Below the pieces are notes generated by a model. That model saw only the letters and a program-made list of their open reading frames with translations, made no database searches and was not told where the DNA came from. A stretch of DNA of 64,000 nt from Mesobacillus jeotgali. Its GTDB lineage: Bacteria; Bacillota; Bacilli; Bacillales; Cytobacillaceae. Position numbers and translations under genes: made by a program. Location of the stretch: contig NZ_FVZC01000008.1 of the NCBI RefSeq assembly GCF_900166585.1, positions 939,713 to 1,003,712 of the forward strand, read 5' to 3'. Below, one piece after another: positions 24,275 to 33,239 of the stretch (the stretch's first letter is position 1; each line of letters starts with the position of its first letter).

Positions 24275-25957
24275 TTAAAGGTTTATATTTAGTTTTTTCA
24301 TTTTATTATATAGCGTGGCTCTCGTTATACCCAATCGTTTAGCCGCTTCCGTTTTGTTTCCTTTTTCTTTTGTCAATGCCTCTACTATCTTTTGTTTTTC
24401 AAAGATATCAACATCATTTTGCAAATCCTTATCAGAAACATAGACTGGGATACTTTCCACCTTTGCTATCTTCTCTGGCAGTGAATCTGGCACTAAATGT
24501 CCATCTTCTGAGAACAGGACCATTCGATCGACAACACTTTTCAGCTCTCTAATATTCCCTTTCCATTCGTACTCAAGTAACATTTGAGTTATTTGAGGTG
24601 CTATATAGATGATTTGCCGTCCGTATTTGAGGGATGATTCGTAAAGGAATAGATGAAAAAGCTCTAGGATATCTTGTCTTCGCATCCGTAACGGTGGAAT
24701 TTGTATAGTAAAAGTATTTAATCTATAGTACAGGTCTTCTCTAAATTTACCCTGTTCTGCCAGTTTCTCCAGATTCTTATTCGTTGCTGCAATGATTCGG
24801 CACTTTACCGACCTTGCCTTTAATCCTCCGACCGGAAAATACATCTTATTTTCCAGTACTCTTAACAATTTGACTTGTTGCTCTAGTGGTAAATCTCCAA
24901 CTTCATCTAAAAATAAGGTTCCTTCACCTGTAAGGTCTATTTTTCCGATTTTACCCTTAGGATCCCCCCCTGAAAAGGACCCTTTTTCATAGCCAAACAA
25001 TTCACTTTCAAACAAGGTTGGAGAAATCGCGCCACAATTTAAAGCGATAAAAGGTTTTTCAGAACGGCTTTCATTGTGAATCGCCTTTGCGAACACTTCT
25101 TTGCCAACCCCCGTTTCACCCAGCAATAATATGTTTTCCGAGGTTTTTGCCATTTTTCTTGCCAGGGAGACAGCGTTATTGATTTCCCTGCTTGAGCCTT
25201 TAATCTTCTGGAACGGATCAATCGAATTACTTAGTTTTGACACCTTGCTTTGCAACTTTTGTATTTTAGAGGAAGCGTTAAATAACTCCTGATTCATCAA
25301 AACTTGACTGGTTACATCCGTTTCAGCTGCTACTGCACCAATGATCTCACCATTCGAAATAACTGGGTTAACATTGATAAGTACAAAAAGATCTTCTCTC
25401 GGTTTATGAAGCTGGTTCTTAAATGACTTTCCAGACAACATTGTTTCTTCATTTAAGAGCATTTCCTTAGGAAAGAAGTGTTTCATATCTTTTCCCAGAA
25501 TCTCTTCTTTCGGAATAGAGAAAATCTTCTCTGCGCCTTTTGTCCAAACAATCGTTTTACTTTCTTTATCCACCACAGAAACTGAGTTCTCGATTGTATC
25601 GACCAATGTATGGAAAAAAGCTTCTAATTCCTGATAGCCTGAACTGACATGCCTGAAAAGATCCTCCCATTCCACATAGCCCATTATGTCATCATTACTG
25701 CTAGTAAAGACAACTAAATTAGATATTGTTTTTTGCGGAATTTTGTTCATATCAAAATCATCGATTTTAATCATTAAACACTTTTTCCAGTTTAACTTTT
25801 TTGAAGCCATCTGCTTGTAAAAAGAATAGTCATCCGCGGATAAGAAATATAATTGGTCTTTATCGATTTTTAATATGATGGAGAAGCTGCTCAGATCCTC
25901 GGTTCCATCGAAACAATAGTCTGTTCGTATTATTTTCTTTATATCAAGCTTTTCCAA
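24275..25957 (-). CDS. Sigma-54-dependent activator with PAS sensor (NtrC/RocR class)
   Basis: The 560-residue regulator has an unassigned N-terminal part (about 1-105), a PAS domain (about 108-225) that may bind a small ligand, a AAA+ domain (about 255-480) and a Fis-type HTH (about 520-557: KTEAAKRLGITRATLYNK). AAA+ motifs are GETGVGKE (Walker A) and GTLFLDEVGDL (Walker B). The sigma-54-contacting loop reads GSFSGG where GAFTGA is usual, an unusual variant that keeps the hydroxyl residue. The last gene-to-gene gap holds a -24/-12 promoter, so the M24/EutH operon is the obvious target. A Shine-Dalgarno-like GGTGG lies upstream of the start. Confidence 0.9.
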   Translation of the reverse strand: MEKLDIKKIIRTDYCFDGTEDLSSFSIILKIDKDQLYFLSADDYSFYKQMASKKLNWKKCLMIKIDDFDMNKIPQKTISNLVVFTSSNDDIMGYVEWEDLFRHVSSGYQELEAFFHTLVDTIENSVSVVDKESKTIVWTKGAEKIFSIPKEEILGKDMKHFFPKEMLLNEETMLSGKSFKNQLHKPREDLFVLINVNPVISNGEIIGAVAAETDVTSQVLMNQELFNASSKIQKLQSKVSKLSNSIDPFQKIKGSSREINNAVSLARKMAKTSENILLLGETGVGKEVFAKAIHNESRSEKPFIALNCGAISPTLFESELFGYEKGSFSGGDPKGKIGKIDLTGEGTLFLDEVGDLPLEQQVKLLRVLENKMYFPVGGLKARSVKCRIIAATNKNLEKLAEQGKFREDLYYRLNTFTIQIPPLRMRRQDILELFHLFLYESSLKYGRQIIYIAPQITQMLLEYEWKGNIRELKSVVDRMVLFSEDGHLVPDSLPEKIAKVESIPVYVSDKDLQNDVDIFEKQKIVEALTKEKGNKTEAAKRLGITRATLYNKMKKLNINL

Positions 25958-26578
25958 AGAGTTTCCACCTCGAATTCAACCTGTTTTACGGGATTACATA
26001 TATAATTCTTTAGCCTTCTGTTACAACACAATAAGACAGAGGGAAGGTCCACTGTCTCAAGAAATTGATTATAAATGCCATCTTTTTTGCATTCGGATTT
26101 GTTTTCCTAATGAATTGTTTCACTGATCCGATTCTTCAATGATCATGAATAATTAATTTCAAAATTTTTATTAAATCCACTAATTGAATATAAGTATGAT
26201 ACTTTCCATCTTTATAATCAATACCGATGGCCGTTGCATAAAATCACTCTTGAGTTTCTTTTATATCAATACATACCGTCTGCACTTAGACAAAGAGACA
26301 AACAGCGGGAAGTTCAAATAATATGCTTGAATTCATTATATCTAGCAGTCAAAGATTGTTTGCAGTTATGATGCTCTCTTTTTCTGGCTAACACCTTACT
26401 ATTTTATCAAAAACAGTTTTTTCTCTCGCCATTTTCAAGGGAAGTAATCTTTACATATAAGACAATACAAATCTGGATATTTTTGAAAGTTTAGTCGATT
26501 TAATAACGGGTATTAATTGCTAAGTACTTAAGTTGGTGCTATCTATTTTTATTTACAGAGAAAAGGGGAGGAATTGGA
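25958..26578. other. Intergenic region without recognisable genes
   Basis: About 620 AT-rich bases separate the divergent sigma-54 activator and artP. I see no convincing reading frame, RNA gene or terminator. Promoters for both flanking genes must lie here; none is clear enough to assign. Confidence 0.5.
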
Positions 26579-27337
26579 TTGAGGAAGTTTGGTGTACTAA
26601 TTGTTACTTTTATTATGATGCTGGCATTAGCCGCATGCGGTAATGAAGAGGAGAATGTAGAGGGCAAGACATTCAAGGTCGGAATTGATACTACTTACCC
26701 TCCTTTTGAATTCGAAGAAGGTGGCAAATATAAAGGCATCGACATCGAATTGATGGATGCGATTGCGAAAGACCAGGGCTTTAAAATCGAATATTCACCA
26801 ATGGACTTTAACGGGATCATCCCGGCCATGCAGGCTGGCGAAATGGATGTAGCAATTGCTGGTATGAGTATTACAGATGAGAGAAAAAAGGTAGTTGATT
26901 TTTCCGATCCTTATTTCGATGCAGGGCTTACACTGGTTGTAAAAAAGGATAACACAGACATCAAAACGATTGAAGACTTAAAAGGGAAGACTGTTGCCGT
27001 TAAAAAGGGTACAACTGGAGCAAAGTTTGCAGAAGAAAAGGCTGATAAAGGCGGATTCAAGGTCGTCCAGTTTAATGACAGCCCATCCATGTTCCAGGAA
27101 GTATCGAACGGGAATGCAGATGTACTAATTGAAGATTATCCTGTTATTGCCTATGCAATTGCCCAGAAAGACCTCGGACTGAAAATTACGGGTGACCGTT
27201 TAAATGGTGACCAGTACGGAATTGCTGTCATAAAGGGTGAAAATCAGGAATTGTTAAAGAAAATCAATACAGGTTTGAAAGAACTTAAGAAAAACGGCAA
27301 GTATGAGGAAATTGTAAACAAGTACCTTGGCGAATAA
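26579..27337 (+). CDS. artP: Amino-acid ABC transporter substrate-binding lipoprotein (ArtP-like)
   Basis: The 252-residue extracellular lipoprotein captures a polar or basic amino acid, probably arginine. It has a signal peptide with lipobox LAAC (Cys20) and a family 3 solute-binding fold. The opening FKVGIDTTYPPFEF, the GMSITDERKKVVDFSDPY block and GTTGAKFAEE are characteristic. The start TTG 26579 has GGGGAGGA at good spacing. It leads a three-gene operon with permease and ATPase; a hairpin between this gene and the permease gene would give excess binding protein. Similarity to B. subtilis ArtP (YqiX) is from memory, and glutamine or cystine remain alternatives. Confidence 0.85.
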   Translation: MRKFGVLIVTFIMMLALAACGNEEENVEGKTFKVGIDTTYPPFEFEEGGKYKGIDIELMDAIAKDQGFKIEYSPMDFNGIIPAMQAGEMDVAIAGMSITDERKKVVDFSDPYFDAGLTLVVKKDNTDIKTIEDLKGKTVAVKKGTTGAKFAEEKADKGGFKVVQFNDSPSMFQEVSNGNADVLIEDYPVIAYAIAQKDLGLKITGDRLNGDQYGIAVIKGENQELLKKINTGLKELKKNGKYEEIVNKYLGE

Positions 27338-27353
27338 TGGGCCATAAACGATA

Positions 27354-27380
27354 AATGCGCGCAGACTGCGCGCATTATTT
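27354..27380 (+). terminator. Intercistronic attenuator between artP and artQ
   Basis: The 10-bp stem AATGCGCGCA / TGCGCGCATT with loop GAC and a short T run stands inside the operon. It probably limits transcription of permease and ATPase relative to the binding protein. Confidence 0.75.
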
Positions 27381-27398
27381 TTGAAAGGAGTTTAATAG

Positions 27399-28043
27399 AT
27401 GGATATAATTATGGATTCTTTGCCTTACTTATTAAAAGGGCTAAAGACTACCCTTTATATTTTTTTAATAGCAATCATTCTTGGTTTTATCATTGGTCTT
27501 GTTGTGGCATTGTTTCGACTGGGGCCTATTAAAGCATTAAATTGGATTGGCCGCATTTTTGTTGATGCAATCCGGGGGACACCGTTCCTCGTGCAATTAT
27601 TCTTTATCTATTTTGGAGTGAACTCACTGTCCTTTATTTCCTTTGACAGAACAACTGCAGGGATCATTACAGTTGCGATCAATGCAGGGGCGTACTTTGC
27701 TGAAATAATCAGGGCAGGTATTCAATCAATCGATAAGGGCCAGACAGAGGCTGCCAGGTCTATAGGGCTTTCAGCAGCACAAACAATGAGGTACATTGTT
27801 CTTCCCCAGGCGTTCAGAAGAATGCTTCCAACAATTACAAATCAATCGATCATAAGTTTGAAGGACACCTCGCTGCTTTCGATTATTGGGATAGCAGACC
27901 TCACCCAGCAAGGAGAAATTCGAGCTTCTGCTACATTTGAAGCTTTTAATATCTGGCTGACAGTAGGTATCATCTACTTTGTTATTATTTATTTACTGTC
28001 CTTACTTGGCCATTTCCTCGAAAGGAGATTTGAACTGCGATGA
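27399..28043 (+). CDS. artQ: Amino-acid ABC transporter permease (ArtQ-like)
   Basis: The 214-residue HisM/GlnP-type inner membrane permease has about five helices and the cytoplasmic EAA loop [20 protein letters not shown] (about 127-146) that docks the ATPase. N-terminal [16 protein letters not shown] is typical. The ribosome site GAAAGGAG precedes ATG 27399. Its end overlaps the ATPase start by 4 bases (ATGA). Confidence 0.9.
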   Translation: MDIIMDSLPYLLKGLKTTLYIFLIAIILGFIIGLVVALFRLGPIKALNWIGRIFVDAIRGTPFLVQLFFIYFGVNSLSFISFDRTTAGIITVAINAGAYFAEIIRAGIQSIDKGQTEAARSIGLSAAQTMRYIVLPQAFRRMLPTITNQSIISLKDTSLLSIIGIADLTQQGEIRASATFEAFNIWLTVGIIYFVIIYLLSLLGHFLERRFELR

Positions 28044-28768
28044 GCATGATCCAAGTCACCAACTTAAAAAAGTCTTTCGGGCAACTGGAAGTCTTAAAAG
28101 ATATAAATGCAATTATTGAAGAATCAGAGGTTGTCTGTGTGATTGGTCCTTCTGGCTCAGGTAAAAGTACCTTTTTACGCTGCCTAAATAGACTTGAGGA
28201 CATCTCCGGCGGGCATGTTATTGTCAACGGAGAGGACATAACGGACCCTAAAATCGATATAAATAAAGTCAGACAGAATGTTGGAATGGTTTTTCAGCAA
28301 TTTAACCTATTTCCACATAAAACTGTATTAGAAAACATTACTCTTGGGCCTGTTAAGGTTCGGTCAATTGACAATGCGTCTGCAGAAAAGAGAGCCCTTG
28401 AGCTGCTTGCCAAAGTAGGCTTGGAGGAAAAGGCAAACAGTTATCCAGGTGAATTATCCGGAGGTCAAAAGCAGCGTGTGGCAATTGCGAGGGCACTCGC
28501 TATGGATCCAAAAATCATGCTGTTTGATGAACCTACTTCAGCCCTGGATCCAGAAATGGTAGGAGACGTATTAGATGTAATGAAGCAGCTGGCTGTAGAG
28601 GGAATGACGATGGTAGTCGTAACCCATGAAATGGGCTTTGCCCGAGAGATGGGAGACCGGGTGATTTTTATGGACGGAGGATATATTGTCGAAGAAAATG
28701 TCCCTGAGGAATTATTCTCAAATCCACAGCATGAGAGGACGAAGGCTTTTTTGAGCAAGGTTTTGTAG
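28040..28768 (+). CDS. artR: Amino-acid ABC transporter ATP-binding protein (ArtR/GlnQ-like)
   Basis: The 242-residue ATPase completes the Art-type importer. Walker A is GPSGSGKST (about 34-42), the signature LSGGQKQR (about 138-145), Walker [15 protein letters not shown] and the switch THE. The length and the [13 protein letters not shown] phrase are typical of polar amino-acid importers. It is translationally coupled to the permease, and a strong terminator closes the operon about 70 bases downstream. Confidence 0.92.
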   Translation: MSMIQVTNLKKSFGQLEVLKDINAIIEESEVVCVIGPSGSGKSTFLRCLNRLEDISGGHVIVNGEDITDPKIDINKVRQNVGMVFQQFNLFPHKTVLENITLGPVKVRSIDNASAEKRALELLAKVGLEEKANSYPGELSGGQKQRVAIARALAMDPKIMLFDEPTSALDPEMVGDVLDVMKQLAVEGMTMVVVTHEMGFAREMGDRVIFMDGGYIVEENVPEELFSNPQHERTKAFLSKVL

Positions 28769-28838
28769 AGCAGGGTCAACTGGAACATTATTCTTTGGAG
28801 AGAACCAATTCACATTAACAAAATCAATAGTAAATATT

Positions 28839-28867
28839 AATAAGCACCTGAGAGTGCTTATTTTTTT
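28839..28867 (+). terminator. Terminator of the art operon
   Basis: The perfect 9-bp stem AATAAGCAC / GTGCTTATT is followed by a seven-T run. Confidence 0.9.
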
Positions 28868-29136
28868 ATGTGTAAATACTTTTAAACAACTATTGAAGAT
28901 TCATGAAAATGGCCAGTCTTATAGAAGCGGCATTGGTAATAACCAGAGTTGAATTCTAAAAAATCCTGCTGTAATTTACCCTTCATTTCCCCTCAGGCCT
29001 AAACAGCGAGTGCAGGGTATTTCAATTTCATGAATACAGTGACAAATTTTCGGTTTTCCAAAAAAAACTAGATTGACAGAACTGAGAGGTTATTGTAGCC
29101 TATTAACTATAATTTAATATTTAACCTCACTTTTGC

Positions 29137-29386
29137 TAGTGAGGTAGAGGCGCGATATTTAACAGTCCTTGGCGGAGTTTGAGAAGCTTTGATGCCATGG
29201 AGAAGGAAATGTCGCCGAAGTGGGCAATATTCTCGGTATTGCTTGCTGGGTCTGCAGTTAAGAGCTGCAGGACTGTCTCAATAGACTCCCCAGTTTATTG
29301 AGTTGTGCTATCTCATTTTGGGAAAAGAGAGGACTTTAGGGCATCTGTCAATAATGCGACCTGAGTTTATCTCAGGTCGCTTTTTG
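29137..29386 (+). ncRNA. Lysine riboswitch (L box) with terminator
   Basis: The aptamer (about 29137-29283) contains the L-box blocks GAGGTAGAGGCGCG, GGAGAAGGAAATGTCGCCGAAG, CTCGGTATTGCTTGCTGGGTC and the closing GGACTGTCTCA that pairs with the 5' GAG. A terminator, GCGACCTGAG / CTCAGGTCGC plus T5 (29356-29385), follows. High lysine should stabilise the aptamer and stop transcription, so the downstream ABC genes are read when lysine is scarce. A hairpin, CCTCAC / GTGAGG (29125-29144), overlaps the 5' side of the aptamer. Confidence 0.93.
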
Positions 29387-29423
29387 TTTGTGTAAAACGC
29401 TCTATAAAACCAAGGAGGAGAAA

Positions 29424-30266
29424 ATGGACATGGGAAAAAAGGGGTCATTATTTTTGGTATTGCTGCTTTCAGCAATGGTTTTACTTGCAGGGTGTGGAGC
29501 TGGTAACGATTCAGCATCAGGCTCATCTGATGACAATACATTTAAGGTAGGCCTGGAGGCTGGTTATGCTCCATTCAACTGGACTCAGAAGGATGATTCA
29601 AATGGCGGAGTGAAGATATCTGGCACTTCTGAATATGCAGGCGGATATGATGTAGAAATCGCAAAGAAAATCGCTGATGGTTTAGGAAAAGAATTAGTAA
29701 TCGTTAAAACAGAATGGGATGGACTGGTTCCTGCATTGACATCAGGCAAGATTGACGCCATTATCGCAGGAATGTCCCCAACTGCAGAACGTAAAGAGAC
29801 AATCGATTTTTCGGATAACTATTATAAATCTAATCTAGTAATGGTCGTTAAAAAAGGCGGAAAATACGAAGGAGCTGCTTCAATCCAGGATTTCAAAGGA
29901 GCAAAAGTGACAGCTCAGTTGAATACTTTCCATTACTCAGTAATCGATCAAATCGAAGGTGTGTCCAAAGAGACAGCGATGGACAACTTCCCGGCAATGA
30001 GGGTAGCACTTGAATCCGGAATCATCGATGGGTATGTTTCAGAGCGTCCGGAGGCAGTAAGTGCTTCGACTGCAAATGATAAATTTGCGATGGTTGAATT
30101 TAAAGAAGGATTCAAGACTTCAGAAGATGATACTGCTATCGCAGTTGGACTTAAAAAAGGCAGCAAATTAACAGATAAAATCAATGAAATATTAAAGGGC
30201 ATTCCAGAGGAAGAGCGTACAGAAATAATGGATGCGGCAATTAAAAATCAACCTGCAGCAGAATAA
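29424..30266 (+). CDS. Substrate-binding lipoprotein of a lysine ABC importer
   Basis: The 280-residue lipoprotein has lipobox LLAGC and a family 3 binding fold. Typical blocks are FKVGLEAGYAPFNW, the GMSPTAERKETIDFSDNYY segment and AKVTAQLNTFHYS. The start ATG 29424 follows AAGGAGGAG; a longer frame from 29388 starts inside the riboswitch terminator and is rejected. The lysine riboswitch directly upstream assigns lysine as the likely ligand, firmer evidence than protein similarity alone. Together with the permease and ATPase genes below it forms a full importer. Confidence 0.88.
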   Translation: MDMGKKGSLFLVLLLSAMVLLAGCGAGNDSASGSSDDNTFKVGLEAGYAPFNWTQKDDSNGGVKISGTSEYAGGYDVEIAKKIADGLGKELVIVKTEWDGLVPALTSGKIDAIIAGMSPTAERKETIDFSDNYYKSNLVMVVKKGGKYEGAASIQDFKGAKVTAQLNTFHYSVIDQIEGVSKETAMDNFPAMRVALESGIIDGYVSERPEAVSASTANDKFAMVEFKEGFKTSEDDTAIAVGLKKGSKLTDKINEILKGIPEEERTEIMDAAIKNQPAAE

Positions 30267-30273
30267 CATTCCG

Positions 30274-30307
30274 TAAAACCGGCTGTACTTATATACAGTC
30301 GGTTTTA
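30274..30307 (+). terminator. Intercistronic hairpin between binding protein and permease genes
   Basis: The 13-bp stem AAAACCGGCTGTA / TACAGTCGGTTTT with one mismatch and a six-base loop probably attenuates downstream genes, as in the art operon. Confidence 0.75.
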
Positions 30308-30329
30308 TGATGATAAAAGGAGAAGGAAA

Positions 30330-31067
30330 ATGAGTTTAGAGTGGATCGTTAAGATCGTTTCGGAAAACTGGCAAATGTTCCTTCGAGGAGCTGGTATTAC
30401 ACTTTATGTATCTCTGATAGGTACAGTTTTAGGAGCTATTATTGGTTTAATCGCAGGAGTTATCCGCACAATTCCCGTTCCGGAACATGGAGTAAAAAAA
30501 TGGTTTCTTACTATCATAAACTTTATACTATCAGTTTATATTGAGTTCTTCCGGGGTACCCCGATGATAGTTCAGGCTATGGTCATATATTATGGCTCTG
30601 CGTTAGCATTCGGTGTGAATATAGATGTAATGGCAGCGGCTCTTATTGTGGTTTCCATTAATACAGGAGCTTACATGGCAGAAATTGTCCGCGGAGGCAT
30701 TGTGTCTGTTGATAAGGGTCAATTTGAAGCTGCGCAGGCAATTGGCATGAACCATTTCCAAACAATGATGAATGTTGTCCTGCCACAAGTGGTTCGCAAT
30801 ATCCTGCCGGCAACTGGCAACCAGTTCGTGATCAATATTAAAGACACTTCAGTTTTAAACGTAATCTCAGTTTCGGAATTATATTTCTTAACAAAATCAG
30901 TCGCAGGTAACAACTTCAGATATTTTGAATCATTTTTTGTTGCGTGTGTGATCTATTTTGTCATGACCTTCGCGGTAACTAGAATTTTACTTTATTTTGA
31001 AAGAAGACTTGAAGGACCTGACAACTACACAATGGTCCATGGCGAAGAAATACAGCCAGCTAAATAA
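30330..31067 (+). CDS. Lysine ABC importer permease
   Basis: The 245-residue HisM/GlnP-family permease has about five helices and the EAA loop FEAAQAIGMNHFQTMMNVVL (about 132-151). A ribosome site, AAAAGGAGAAGG, precedes ATG 30330. It is longer at the N-terminus than the ArtQ-like permease. It lies in the lysine-riboswitch operon, and an unusual 244-base gap holding a repeat element separates it from the ATPase gene. Confidence 0.88.
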   Translation: MSLEWIVKIVSENWQMFLRGAGITLYVSLIGTVLGAIIGLIAGVIRTIPVPEHGVKKWFLTIINFILSVYIEFFRGTPMIVQAMVIYYGSALAFGVNIDVMAAALIVVSINTGAYMAEIVRGGIVSVDKGQFEAAQAIGMNHFQTMMNVVLPQVVRNILPATGNQFVINIKDTSVLNVISVSELYFLTKSVAGNNFRYFESFFVACVIYFVMTFAVTRILLYFERRLEGPDNYTMVHGEEIQPAK

Positions 31068-31087
31068 TTTGCCGAAAGCGCCGTTTT

Positions 31088-31294
31088 TTAGGAAGGCTCT
31101 TTTCTCAAACTTTGTTGCTATTGACTACAAAATAGGATGGAATTACTTAAGTTTCTTCACAAATTAACGCTTAATAAGAGAAAAGAGCTTGCCAACTTAG
31201 TACCGACCTGCAAAAAAGCTTTTATCACGTTAAAATCGGCTTTAGGATTTTAACAACAATCTTTACGAAAACAGCCTTTAGGAAAGAGCCTTAA
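31088..31294. repeat. Interspersed palindromic element inside the lysine operon
   Basis: Near-perfect terminal inverted repeats (AAGGCTCTTTTC near 31093; GGAAAGAGCCTT ending near 31292) enclose about 200 bp. An inner dyad, GGCTCTTTTCTC with GAGAAAAGAGCTTGCC (ending about 31194), is also present. No coding frame exists. This is a MITE-like, non-coding element of a kind seen scattered in Bacillaceae. It sits between permease and ATPase genes, and its right end runs into the ATPase ribosome-site region. Confidence 0.7.
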
Positions 31295-31311
31295 AAGAAG
31301 GAGGAGAGAAC

Positions 31312-32055
31312 ATGAATACAGTAATTGATATACAGCATCTTAACAAGTCGTTTGGAACCCATGAAGTTTTAAAAGACATCAACTTCTCGGTCAATAAAGG
31401 GGAAGTCGTGACAATCATTGGCTCCTCTGGATCTGGTAAATCCACTCTTCTTCGCTGCATTAACCTATTGGAAAAACCAAGCGGCGGGGAAATTATTTAT
31501 AACGGAGAGAACATCCTGGACGATAAGCATGATATTCCAACGTATCGCAGACATTTAGGGATGGTATTCCAGCAATTCAACTTATTTAATAACCATAATG
31601 TCCTGAAAAATTGTACAGTAGGCCAAATCAAAGTATTAGGCCGTTCAAAGGATGAAGCTGAAAAGGTAGCAATGAAGTATCTTAAGGTTGTTGGGATGGA
31701 TAAGTATATTAATGCCAAGCCAAAGCAGCTATCCGGAGGACAAAAGCAACGTGTGGCAATTGCCAGGGCACTGTCTATGGAGCCGGATGTTCTGCTGTTT
31801 GACGAACCAACTTCTGCTCTAGATCCAGAAATGGTTGGCGAAGTTCTTAAGGTAATGAAGGAGCTTGCTGTATCTGGCCTTACGATGCTGATCGTAACGC
31901 ATGAGATGGAATTCGCTAAGGAAGTATCTGATCGTGTTGTTTTTATGGACAAAGGGGTTATTGCAGAGGAAGGAACTCCTGAGCAAATCTTCAATGATCC
32001 GCAGCAAGATAGGACTAGAGAGTTTTTGAAACGTACTTTGAGTGTGGCTTATTAA
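31312..32055 (+). CDS. Lysine ABC importer ATP-binding protein
   Basis: The 247-residue ATPase has Walker [10 protein letters not shown] (about 38-46), signature LSGGQKQR, Walker [15 protein letters not shown] and a THE switch, the polar amino-acid importer subtype. GAAGGAGGAGAG precedes ATG 31312. It completes the riboswitch-controlled operon despite the repeat element in the gap before it. A 17-bp terminator follows and also faces the convergent DinB gene. Confidence 0.9.
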   Translation: MNTVIDIQHLNKSFGTHEVLKDINFSVNKGEVVTIIGSSGSGKSTLLRCINLLEKPSGGEIIYNGENILDDKHDIPTYRRHLGMVFQQFNLFNNHNVLKNCTVGQIKVLGRSKDEAEKVAMKYLKVVGMDKYINAKPKQLSGGQKQRVAIARALSMEPDVLLFDEPTSALDPEMVGEVLKVMKELAVSGLTMLIVTHEMEFAKEVSDRVVFMDKGVIAEEGTPEQIFNDPQQDRTREFLKRTLSVAY

Positions 32056-32117
32056 TTAAAGTACTATAAAGTTGTGTTTGAGTACCGATAGGAAAAAGAC
32101 TATATAAAAACAAGTAT

Positions 32118-32165
32118 AAAAGCAGTGGATTTCATAATTGAAATCCACTGCTTTTGGCATTTTTA
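32118..32165. terminator. Bidirectional terminator between ATPase and dinB-like genes
   Basis: The perfect 17-bp stem 32118-32134 / 32139-32155 (AAAAGCAGTGGATTTCA and its complement) with loop TAAT, T-rich beyond, lies between convergent genes. Confidence 0.9.
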
Positions 32166-32259
32166 TGTTTTTTTGACTGAACTTTTGAACGGTAAGTTTA
32201 CTGTCACAAGAAAAAAGGTAAAGCTTTGGGCATAACGATGATGTCGAAAGCGTTATAAA

Positions 32260-32745
32260 TTATAATGTTTTTACTTGCTCAATCTTTAATCCGAATATTT
32301 GAGGAGGGTCAATTTTGTTCATTTGTAAATACGCAGAGATTTGTCCACGATGATGGATTTCATGTTCTGGAATTGCCATAAGTATTCTCCATCCACTAAC
32401 TTCATGACCCTGTAGAGTTAAAACCTTTTTTGCCAACACATCATTGCCGATTTTTAACAGACCCTCTTTAAGTTTAATATGAGAGGCCTCTAAATAATAT
32501 GAAATATCTTCAAGAAATGCTCCCTTACCAATATCATGCCCTGTATATGTCCACGTTCCATGTTCAAATATACCAAGAAACATCAATCGTGATGATGCTA
32601 TATGCCGCAATAAATCACCTATAGAAAATTTATCTTCAGAAGGTTTCCATTCTAAAAAATCATTTGGTATTACTTTCACATATTGCATCGTTCGTTTATG
32701 AATACCATCTAAATATTTTACATATTCTTTTATATCATGAATCAT
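32260..32745 (-). CDS. DinB-family protein
   Basis: This is a four-helix DinB/YfiT-type protein of about 161 residues, of the superfamily of metal-binding thiol-dependent S-transferases and related enzymes. Three metal His are visible: one in LLRHIASS (about 48) and two in PEHEIHHRGQ (about 127-131). The start ATG 32745 has GGAGAG six bases upstream; a TTG at 32751 is less well placed. The exact reaction is unknown for most members. It is monocistronic. Confidence 0.85.
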   Translation of the reverse strand: MIHDIKEYVKYLDGIHKRTMQYVKVIPNDFLEWKPSEDKFSIGDLLRHIASSRLMFLGIFEHGTWTYTGHDIGKGAFLEDISYYLEASHIKLKEGLLKIGNDVLAKKVLTLQGHEVSGWRILMAIPEHEIHHRGQISAYLQMNKIDPPQIFGLKIEQVKTL

Positions 32746-32964
32746 GATCAACTCTCCAATTCTTAGAATTATATATATATATTCTTGATTCAGGAAAAGT
32801 AATCCTTTAGATTGTTGAACCCAAATGTTATAGCATTTTTACTAGTCAATATTGGTTAGATCACCAAAAACCTATATTGGGTTATGACAAGAAGGGACGA
32901 ATACCGTAAAAGGAATGGGGGACATATCAAATGAATTAAATCATACTCTTCTTTTTTCAACTAA

Positions 32965-33144
32965 TATACGAAAAGAGGGCTAATAAAATTCTATACATTG
33001 AAATCGAATCAATTAGAAAGGAAGGTTCATGAAGAATATTCTCTTGTATATATGTCCGATTTTACTTCACTCAGTAAAGATGAACAGCGTGAAGATAAAA
33101 AAGGAAAATACCTTCTTAGCCAAGGAGAACTTTTCCGCTATTAA
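32965..33144 (+). other. Open-frame remnant in the gap before the oxidoreductase gene
   Basis: A frame of about 59 codons reads like ordinary protein, ending SLVYMSDFTSLSKDEQ and KYLLSQGELFRY before TAA 33142-33144, but it has no convincing start or ribosome site (one internal TTG only). It may be the 3' relic of a lost gene. The rest of the 32746-33239 gap shows nothing recognisable. Confidence 0.3.
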
Positions 33145-33239
33145 ATGTGTCATTTCGTATAAATGCTTTAAACCCCTAGTTAAAATTAAATAAAATTAAT
33201 ACAAAGCCTTTCATTCTAAAGAAAACTGGAGGGGTATTT

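Noticed and set aside
26144..26161. CATGAATAATTAATTTCA resembles half of an arginine-repressor box upstream of the art operon.
   Set aside because: Only one half fits the consensus and it lies over 400 bases before artP, so I do not call it.
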